From assembly GCA_943324925.2 (NCBI GenBank), contig CALPNL020000047.1, positions 1 to 11,258 on the forward strand: a stretch of DNA of 11,258 nucleotides. The letters run 5' to 3'. Source of the stretch: Chitinophaga pinensis (GTDB taxonomy: Bacteria; Bacteroidota; Bacteroidia; Flavobacteriales; Flavobacteriaceae). Below are positions 6,519 to 11,258 of the stretch, in pieces (position 1 is the first letter of the stretch; the number at the start of each line of letters is the position of its first letter). The notes beneath the pieces were generated by a model. It searched no databases. It was not told where the DNA came from and was given only the letters and a program-made list of their open reading frames with translations. Both the position numbers and the translations under genes were made by a program.

Positions 6519-7340
6519 TCATTTATCTCTTAATTTAGGAACAAATAAAAGAGTAAAACTTATCATCATTTTTAAAAACTTCCATGCTTTTGGGAAATTT
6601 TGAATATGAAAAATTTGTTTAAAACGTTTTGAATTGAGCTCTGAAACCAAAATATAATCTTCAGCAAAAAGTGGAAAATATTTTTGAATTGTTTGTTTAC
6701 GTTCTTCAAGGTCGAGATTTTTATACTTAGAAATTGAAGATATTCCACTGAAATCAAAGTTGCTAATGGTGAGATTTAAATATTTGTAAGCCACGTTTTT
6801 ATAACAAATCGCATAAATGAAAAACTCCCAATCAGAGGCAATTTTATAGTCTTCGTTGTATAGAAAAATATCAAAAAACAATTTTCTTCTAATAACCGAG
6901 GACTGATGACTCAAAGAACACGAGTAGAAAAACGAGAAGGAGAGCTTTTCGGGGAAAGTTCTTTTTTTAGTTGAATTACTATAAACTCTGTAATAATCGC
7001 CATAATAAATATCAAATTCAGAGGTCAATTGGCTTTCTATTTTTTCTACTACTTGATCATCGTAAAAAGTATCTCCACTATTCATAAAAATTAAAAACTC
7101 CCCTTTGGCAGCTATAATTCCTTTATTCATAGCGTTATAAACTCCCTTGTCGGGCTCACTGACCCAATAATCAATTTTGTCTTTATATTGTTCAATAACT
7201 TCCCGACCGCCATCTGTACTACCACCATCAATTACTATAAATTCAAAATCTTGCCAGCTTTGACTAAAGACACTATTTAATGTCTTAGTCAAACCTATTT
7301 TGTCATTATAATTAATAGTTATAATAGATATTTTGGTCAT
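6519..7340 (-). CDS. Glycosyltransferase family 2
   Basis: A 273-aa GT2 enzyme. The GT-A domain shows ISIITINYND (4-13), VIDGGSTDG (36-44, Asp38), EPDKGVYNAMNKG (62-74), which is diagnostic for a WcaA-like branch, and FMNSGDTF (85-92). In this branch NSGD takes the place of the DxD metal motif. Downstream, SLSHQSSVIR (142-151) and the catalytic-base region IASDWEFF (167-174) complete the family pattern. The C-terminus has a short hydrophobic segment (MMISFTLLFVPKL, 258-270) that may hold it at the membrane. The ATG lies 95 bp downstream of the 3-dehydratase stop, the largest gap inside the operon, with no exact TAnnTTTG element in it, so readthrough from upstream is assumed. The donor sugar cannot be inferred. 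Confidence 0.92.
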   Translation of the reverse strand: MTKISIITINYNDKIGLTKTLNSVFSQSWQDFEFIVIDGGSTDGGREVIEQYKDKIDYWVSEPDKGVYNAMNKGIIAAKGEFLIFMNSGDTFYDDQVVEKIESQLTSEFDIYYGDYYRVYSNSTKKRTFPEKLSFSFFYSCSLSHQSSVIRRKLFFDIFLYNEDYKIASDWEFFIYAICYKNVAYKYLNLTISNFDFSGISSISKYKNLDLEERKQTIQKYFPLFAEDYILVSELNSKRFKQIFHIQNFPKAWKFLKMMISFTLLFVPKLRDK

Positions 7341-7435
7341 AAATTAACTTTAAAATATTATATTAATTGAAAAAGTTACTACTGAATTAATATTTCTGAA
7401 CAACGAATTTTTGAAACTTATTACAATTTTAAAAT

Positions 7436-8599
7436 CTAAAAGAATTTTGGTATTGCCACTTCTTTAAACTTTTCACAAACAAATTTTATTTTCTCTTGAT
7501 CTAAATATAGATGATTTGGCAAATAAAGTCCGTAATCATGAATTACATCAGCTACTTCCAAAGGAGTGTGGCCATACTTTTTTATCCAAAATGGTTGTTT
7601 TCCCATACTGCCACAAATTAAAGGGCGTACTTCGATATTGTTTTTCTTTAAATGGTTGAAAACTTCCATTCTATTTTCTACAATAGTTCCATAGGCAAAA
7701 GAGGACAATTCACCGTATTTACTTTCTTGTTTCCAATATTTACCTTCTAAATACTGGTTGTAAAAATTATAATTATTTTCTCTTACCTTAATAATTTCTT
7801 CCATTTTATCCAATTGACTGATGCCAATGAAAGCATTTAAATCAGTAGATCTTAAATTAAATCCAGGATAATAGAACGTGTAAAATTCCCTAACATCGTC
7901 TATATTATACTCTTTTTTCCACTCTTCTTTAAAGTTGGAATCCACATCACGTGACCACCCATGTGAGCGAATTGATAGCATTAAATTGTACAATTTAGTA
8001 TCATTTGTAGTAACAGCTCCGCCTTCAATTGTTGAAATATGATGACCATAATAAAATGAAAAAGAACCTGCTAGAGATAAATTTCCAGCTTTTTTTCCAT
8101 TTACATCCGAAGTTCCAAGCGCTTCGCAAGCATCTTCAATTAATAGCACATCGTATTTTTCACAAAGTCTATTTATCTCTTCCATGTCGTTTAGGTGGGC
8201 TAAAACATGAACCAAAATTAATAAAGCGGGCTTTTCTTTAATAAAAATTTCCTCCAGTTTAACTGTATCAAGACCTAGATTCACATTATTACTATCGCAT
8301 AATAATACCTCAAAGCCAAATTGTAAAAATGGAGAAAGTGTCGTAATCCAGCTTATTGCAGGTACAACCACTTTTTTATTTCTTAGGTAATCGCCTTCTA
8401 AAAGGGAATAGGCCATCAATAAATTTGCCGAAGATCCACTGTTTACCATTACACAGTGTTTAGTACCAGTAAAACTTGCGAATTTTTTTTCAAATTCTAC
8501 TACTAAAGGCCCTTTTGTAAGTTGAGGGGAATTTGGAATCCATTCGCTCAGTGCTAAAAGTTCCTCATGAGTTATTGTATTTTCTGCTAATCTGATCAT
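7436..8599 (-). CDS. ColD-like PLP-dependent sugar 3-dehydratase (DegT/DnrJ/EryC1 fold)
   Basis: A 387-aa protein of the DegT/DnrJ/EryC1/StrS fold, about the length of GDP-4-keto-6-deoxymannose 3-dehydratase ColD. It carries VNSGSSANLL (52-61, cofactor phosphate binding), VPAISWITT (79-87), LIEDACEALG (153-162, Asp156 for the pyridine N) and IRSHGWSRD (210-218). The key point is SFYYGHHISTIEGG (181-194): His186 (codon 8042-8044) stands where aminotransferases have the Schiff-base Lys. This substitution marks ColD and the E1/RfbH dehydrases, which eliminate a 3-hydroxyl from a 4-keto-6-deoxy sugar nucleotide. The C-x-C iron-sulfur ligands of E1/RfbH are absent, which favours the ColD type, using PMP and glutamate. 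Automatic annotation would probably call it an aminotransferase. The start is ATG 8597-8599, 4 bp after the GT2 stop. The nucleotide and stereochemistry of the substrate are not known. Confidence 0.88.
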   Translation of the reverse strand: MIRLAENTITHEELLALSEWIPNSPQLTKGPLVVEFEKKFASFTGTKHCVMVNSGSSANLLMAYSLLEGDYLRNKKVVVPAISWITTLSPFLQFGFEVLLCDSNNVNLGLDTVKLEEIFIKEKPALLILVHVLAHLNDMEEINRLCEKYDVLLIEDACEALGTSDVNGKKAGNLSLAGSFSFYYGHHISTIEGGAVTTNDTKLYNLMLSIRSHGWSRDVDSNFKEEWKKEYNIDDVREFYTFYYPGFNLRSTDLNAFIGISQLDKMEEIIKVRENNYNFYNQYLEGKYWKQESKYGELSSFAYGTIVENRMEVFNHLKKNNIEVRPLICGSMGKQPFWIKKYGHTPLEVADVIHDYGLYLPNHLYLDQEKIKFVCEKFKEVAIPKFF

Positions 8600-8603
8600 T
8601 ATT

Positions 8604-9434
8604 TTATTTTTTGTTTTTATCTATTTTTATAAAGTTCTTTTTTATTTTATAATAATATTTTGCTAAATAATAAATTTTAAATTTTTCGATGAATTTAGTT
8701 ATAAAATAAAAAATACGGGCATCTTGATAAGCTAATTTTATTCTATATTGCTTTTTTTGGTCGGATGCAGCATCTATAGTTATGGAATTTTCATGGACTC
8801 TAAATACAGCAAGTGGCTTATTTACATATCCAAAATACTGATAATCAATACAACTCATTAATGAGAATAATATATCTGGGCCCACTCCATGGTAATGATT
8901 TTTTGTAAATGGAACTTTTCCAACAAATAAGGAATCTAACAATATTTGTTTTCTAAAAATTCCAGCTCCTGGGGAAGTTAATTTTTTAATATTAAAATTA
9001 AAAAGTGATTTCGTGGAATAAACTCCAGTTTGATTAGTCAAATTAAACAAAGTTCGACCAAATTTCTTTTCATCATCATGATAAGCAATTGCATCAGTAA
9101 ACACACAACCTACATTTTCTGTGAATAATTGCTGGCATTCTTCAATATAAGTTGGATAAATCCAATCGTCATCATAATTGATATGAATTAAATCATTCGT
9201 TGCATGTAAAATTCCATCAAGCCAGCAAAAATGTACACCAGAATCTAATTCTCTCCGAATGTATTTAATTTGATTGCCATACTTTTTTACCACTTCAGGA
9301 GTGTTATCCGTACTTCCATGATCGCAAACAATAATTTCGCAAGGCTGCGTTTGAGCAAGGCAGGAATCGATGCATTCGACCAAAAAATCAGCTCTGTTAA
9401 ATGTTGGAATTATTATGGAAACGTTCTTATTCAT
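8604..9434 (-). CDS. Glycosyltransferase family 2
   Basis: A 276-aa GT2 enzyme. Visible motifs: VSIIIPTFNRADFL (5-18), VCDHGSTDNT (36-45, Asp38), the metal motif NYDDDW (86-91), SPGAGIFRK (154-162), GPDILFSL (185-192, acidic residue in the catalytic-base region) and FRVHENSIT (211-219), the usual closing R-x-H motif. The C-terminal 30 residues are rich in Lys and Tyr and could give peripheral membrane contact. The ATG (9432-9434) overlaps the stop of the dehydrogenase/epimerase gene by 8 bp, and the 3-dehydratase gene starts 4 bp after its stop. The three genes are thus tightly linked. It is a natural candidate for the enzyme that transfers the sugar made by its two neighbours, but this is inferred from position only. 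Confidence 0.92.
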   Translation of the reverse strand: MNKNVSIIIPTFNRADFLVECIDSCLAQTQPCEIIVCDHGSTDNTPEVVKKYGNQIKYIRRELDSGVHFCWLDGILHATNDLIHINYDDDWIYPTYIEECQQLFTENVGCVFTDAIAYHDDEKKFGRTLFNLTNQTGVYSTKSLFNFNIKKLTSPGAGIFRKQILLDSLFVGKVPFTKNHYHGVGPDILFSLMSCIDYQYFGYVNKPLAVFRVHENSITIDAASDQKKQYRIKLAYQDARIFYFITKFIEKFKIYYLAKYYYKIKKNFIKIDKNKK

Positions 9435-10218
9435 TAGTGTTTAGAATTTTATTTAAGAGGGAAATATCAGCATTCAAATGATTTATCTTTTCTGTTTCAT
9501 CAATATCAAAAATCAATTCTACTGGTGAAACACTTTTTACAAAATCTATGATTTTAGTAGACTTACCTGAGGCTATATTTACAATTCCTTTATGATTGAT
9601 TTTGACAAGTGAAATAATATGATCACAAACAGCCTCCGCATTTAAAAAATCACGCGTTGAGTTTGCTCCAAACAATTTAAATGGCTTTGATAAATCTTCA
9701 TTTTTAAACCTATTTAACAAATTTGGATATAAAAATGGGGGATTTTGAGATTCATGATAAAAACTAAAAATTCTTCCAATACATAAACTAATTGCTTTAT
9801 TTTTATTAGAATAATCTAGCAATAATAACTCCGAAATTCTTTTGGTTAAGCCATAAGAATTAATAGGATTAATGATATCAGTTTCTTCCAATGGTTGCGA
9901 AGAACTTTCATAGACATGGCTGGTACTAGCATAAAAAATTCCGATTGGTTGGTTTAATTTTCCAATTGCTTTTATCAGATTAACAGTACCTGAAACATTA
10001 ACTTCATAAGCCTCAGCAATATTATTTTCGACATCAGAAACAGCAACTTTTGAAGCTAAATGAATTATGTACGAAACATCATTTGATTTTAACCATTCAA
10101 AAACAGCATTTTCATTTCGAATATCACCATTAAAAATTGAAAAATCCACATTTTGATTTTCTAATTTTTGACAAATAATTCTTCCTAAAACGCCTTTAGC
10201 TCCTGTTATTCCTATCAT
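9427..10218 (-). CDS. NAD(P)-dependent sugar epimerase/dehydratase/reductase (extended SDR)
   Basis: A Rossmann-fold SDR acting on nucleotide sugars, 263 aa. It shows the GxxGxxG cofactor loop in GITGAKGVLG (3-12), GDIRN (31-35), HLASKVAV (53-60), the catalytic YASTSHVYE (96-104) and the Tyr-x-x-x-Lys pair YGLTK (122-126). GRIFSFYH (148-155) and STRDFLNAEAVC (187-198) are substrate-side motifs typical of GalE/RmlD/GDP-fucose-synthase relatives. It is shorter than most extended SDRs (about 300-330 aa), mainly at the C-terminus. It is the first gene of the minus-strand operon, downstream of the promoter at 10290-10319. With the ColD-like gene two positions downstream, it could serve as the 4-keto reductase or 5-epimerase/reductase (ColC-like) of a 3,6-dideoxyhexose pathway. 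A plain 4-epimerase or 4,6-dehydratase remains possible. Confidence 0.88.
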   Translation of the reverse strand: MIGITGAKGVLGRIICQKLENQNVDFSIFNGDIRNENAVFEWLKSNDVSYIIHLASKVAVSDVENNIAEAYEVNVSGTVNLIKAIGKLNQPIGIFYASTSHVYESSSQPLEETDIINPINSYGLTKRISELLLLDYSNKNKAISLCIGRIFSFYHESQNPPFLYPNLLNRFKNEDLSKPFKLFGANSTRDFLNAEAVCDHIISLVKINHKGIVNIASGKSTKIIDFVKSVSPVELIFDIDETEKINHLNADISLLNKILNTNE

Positions 10219-10289
10219 TATCTAATTATTGCTAATAAATGTTTAAAAACTACAAAAATTAAAATAAATGCAGTTCTTAAATATTGTAG

Positions 10290-10319
10290 CAAATGTAATT
10301 TAATTAATAAAAATAACAA
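10290..10319 (-). promoter_or_regulatory. Promoter of the minus-strand glycan operon
   Basis: On the minus strand TACATTTG (10297-10290) matches the Bacteroidetes -7 consensus TAnnTTTG. TTG (10319-10317) lies upstream with a 19-bp spacer, inside the usual 17-23 bp range. Transcription would begin near 10285, giving a leader of about 65-70 nt before the ATG at 10218. This is the only full promoter match seen for the seven-gene operon. Confidence 0.6.
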
Positions 10320-10339
10320 TACGATTCAGACAAAAAAGG

Positions 10340-10372
10340 TTGGGTTTCTATAGGAATTTAGTAATATATTTG
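10340..10372 (+). promoter_or_regulatory. Promoter of the threonylcarbamoyl-AMP synthase gene
   Basis: TTG (10340-10342) and TATATTTG (10365-10372) fit the Bacteroidetes -33/-7 pattern with a 22-bp spacer. The -7 element ends only 13 bp before the ATG at 10386, so the 5' leader would be about 10 nt or less. The -33 element lies 20 bp from the -33 element of the divergent glycan-operon promoter. Confidence 0.58.
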
Positions 10373-10385
10373 CTGAAATTTTCAA

Positions 10386-10961
10386 ATGATGAATTCAGAT
10401 ATTAACCAAGAAGTTCATAAAGCGTTCGAGATTATTAAAGAAGGTGGAATAATTCTTTATCCTACTGACACGGTTTGGGGAATCGGTTGCGATGCTACAA
10501 ATCCTGAAGCTGTTGCCAAAATCTACCAATTAAAACAAAGAGAAGAAACGAAAAGCATGATCGTTTTGATGAATGGAGAAAAAATGATTTATAATGTTTT
10601 TAAAGAGGTCCCAGAAGTAGCTTGGCAAATTATTGATTTGTCTGAAAAGCCAACCACAATTATTTTAGATCAGCCTAGAAATGTAGCTACTAATTTAATT
10701 GCTTCTGATAATACATTAGGAATTCGATTAGTAAAAGAGCCTTTTTGCTTCAAACTAATGGAGAAAATGAAAAAACCATTAGTTTCAACTTCTGCAAATA
10801 TTTCTGGCCAACCCACCCCTATTGCATTCAAAGATATTAGTCAAGAAATTATTAAAGGTGTGGACTATGTTGTAAATTTGCACCAAGAAAAAATTGCTGG
10901 AAAACCGTCAACGATAATAAAATTGACCAATGATTCCCAAGTGAAAGTTATTAGAAAGTAA
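10386..10961 (+). CDS. tsaC: L-threonylcarbamoyladenylate synthase (YrdC/Sua5 domain)
   Basis: The enzyme makes threonylcarbamoyl-AMP from Thr, bicarbonate and ATP, the first step of the t6A modification at position 37 of ANN-decoding tRNAs in the cytoplasm. The 191-aa protein is one YrdC domain, close in length to E. coli TsaC and without the extra C-terminal Sua5 domain. Motifs: PTDTVWGIGCDA (26-37), the basic K50-x-R52...K56 cluster in LKQREETKSM, GIRLVKEPF (112-120), STSANISGQP (134-143) and KPSTIIKL (173-180). The start could be ATG 10386 or the adjacent ATG 10389. A good promoter ends 13 bp upstream, implying a very short leader. It is divergent from the glycan operon and functionally unrelated to it. 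The paralogue YciO cannot be fully excluded, but the motif set fits TsaC. Confidence 0.9.
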   Translation: MMNSDINQEVHKAFEIIKEGGIILYPTDTVWGIGCDATNPEAVAKIYQLKQREETKSMIVLMNGEKMIYNVFKEVPEVAWQIIDLSEKPTTIILDQPRNVATNLIASDNTLGIRLVKEPFCFKLMEKMKKPLVSTSANISGQPTPIAFKDISQEIIKGVDYVVNLHQEKIAGKPSTIIKLTNDSQVKVIRK

Positions 10962-10984
10962 CCCTTTTTTAAAAATTATACGCC

Positions 10985-11000
10985 ACGAATAAACGAATAA
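10985..11000 (+). repeat. Tandem 8-bp direct repeat before the GxxExxY gene
   Basis: ACGAATAA occurs twice with no spacer (10985-10992 and 10993-11000), ending one base before the ATG at 11002. It is preceded by CGCC. I recall similar CACGAAT-type strings upstream of GxxExxY genes in other Bacteroidetes, but this could not be checked. It may be a mobile-element or recombination footprint, or simple leader sequence. Confidence 0.4.
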
Positions 11001-11001
11001 A

Positions 11002-11258
11002 ATGACAAATATTATTTACAAAGATGAAAGTTACAAATTGATGGGTATCATGTTTGATATTCACAATAATTTAGGGAAAGGTTTTTCAGAAATTGTCTAT
11101 AAAGATGCAATTGAATACGAATTTGAAAAATCTAAGATTTTTTTCGAAAGAGAAAAAGAATATCAGGTTAAATACAAAGAAGTGTTTTTAAAACATAAAT
11201 TTTATGCCGATTTTGTAGTATTCAATTCAATTATTTTAGAATTGAAATGCTGTAAGTC
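11002..11258 (+). CDS. GxxExxY family protein (partial, 5' end)
   Basis: An open frame from ATG 11002 runs off the window end after 85 complete codons. The signature G27-F-S-E30-I-V-Y33 that names the GxxExxY family (TIGR04256) lies in NNLGKGFSEIVYKDAIEYEF (22-41). FYADFVV and ILELK (67-82) give Asp70 and Glu80-x-Lys82, which look like the D...E-x-K core of a PD-(D/E)XK nuclease-like fold. Family members are about 120-130 aa, so roughly a third is missing. The start is chosen because the family usually has 10-15 residues before the conserved GIMFDIHNNLGKG stretch; ATG codons at 11041 and 11050 are less likely. The biological role of the family is not established. The gene follows tsaC by 40 bp, with a tandem repeat in between. 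It is unlikely to belong to the glycan pathway. Confidence 0.85.
   Translation, partial: MTNIIYKDESYKLMGIMFDIHNNLGKGFSEIVYKDAIEYEFEKSKIFFEREKEYQVKYKEVFLKHKFYADFVVFNSIILELKCCK

Noticed and set aside
6572..6757. 61-codon minus-strand open frame
   Set aside because: It overlaps the 3' part of a clear GT2 gene in another frame, and its composition is that of out-of-frame AT-rich sequence.
7412..7426. Possible internal minus-strand promoter (TAAGTTTC, near TAnnTTTG)
   Set aside because: The final G of the -7 consensus is missing and no TTG lies at the proper distance.
8029..8241. 70-codon plus-strand open frame
   Set aside because: It is antisense to the most conserved part of the ColD-like gene, including the His186 motif, so it is explained by that gene.
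10962..10980. Possible terminator after tsaC (CCCTTTTTTAAAAATT)
   Set aside because: A T-run is present, but there is no GC-containing stem before it, so it does not meet the pattern of an intrinsic terminator.

Overview
The window is very AT-rich. It uses Bacteroidetes-type promoter elements (TTG, then TAnnTTTG) and shows no clear Shine-Dalgarno sequences. Its protein families look flavobacterial: an outer-membrane protein with a signal peptide ending before Gln, a Kdo/InaA-type lipopolysaccharide kinase, and a GxxExxY protein. A member of the Flavobacteriaceae, probably Flavobacterium or a close relative, is the best guess; this comes from sequence character and family recall, not from a database search.

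Layout. (1) Positions 1-2992, plus strand: the last codons of an unseen upstream gene, then a tightly packed operon of polysaccharide deacetylase, GT9 (heptosyltransferase-like) and GT4 glycosyltransferase. (2) Positions 3048-3945, plus strand: a single gene with its own candidate promoter, encoding a secreted, probably outer-membrane beta-barrel protein of unknown function. (3) Positions 3947-10218, minus strand, convergent with the previous gene at a 1-bp gap: a seven-gene operon, in transcription order short-chain dehydrogenase/epimerase, GT2, a PLP-dependent sugar 3-dehydratase resembling ColD, GT2, a divergent GT-A-like protein, a lipopolysaccharide kinase-like protein, and a GT2 with a galactosyltransferase-type C-terminal region. 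(4) Positions 10219-10385: a divergent intergenic region with a good promoter on each strand. (5) Positions 10386-10961, plus strand: threonylcarbamoyl-AMP synthase (tRNA t6A modification), a housekeeping gene that marks the edge of the glycan locus. (6) Positions 11002-11258: the start of a GxxExxY family gene cut by the window end.

How the genes fit together. This is a cell-surface glycan locus, most likely for the lipopolysaccharide or lipooligosaccharide core or outer core. Six or seven glycosyltransferases, a sugar deacetylase and a Kdo/heptose-kinase-like protein would build and phosphorylate the oligosaccharide on the cytoplasmic side of the inner membrane. The head of the minus-strand operon looks like a sugar-nucleotide module. 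The DegT-fold protein has His (H186) where aminotransferases of the family have the PLP-binding Lys, as in ColD and the E1/RfbH dehydrases. This points to removal of a 3-hydroxyl, and the neighbouring dehydrogenase/epimerase could complete a 3,6-dideoxyhexose. No flippase, polymerase, ligase or chain-length regulator lies in the window, so export or attachment genes must be elsewhere if they exist.

The points most worth following up are the His-for-Lys dehydratase and its putative dideoxysugar pathway, the in-frame TAG-TTG junction between the GT-A-like gene and the kinase gene, the unassigned outer-membrane protein, and the back-to-back promoters with a nearly leaderless tsaC transcript. No CRISPR array, insertion sequence, rRNA or tRNA was seen, and no gene-free stretch exceeds 300 bases.
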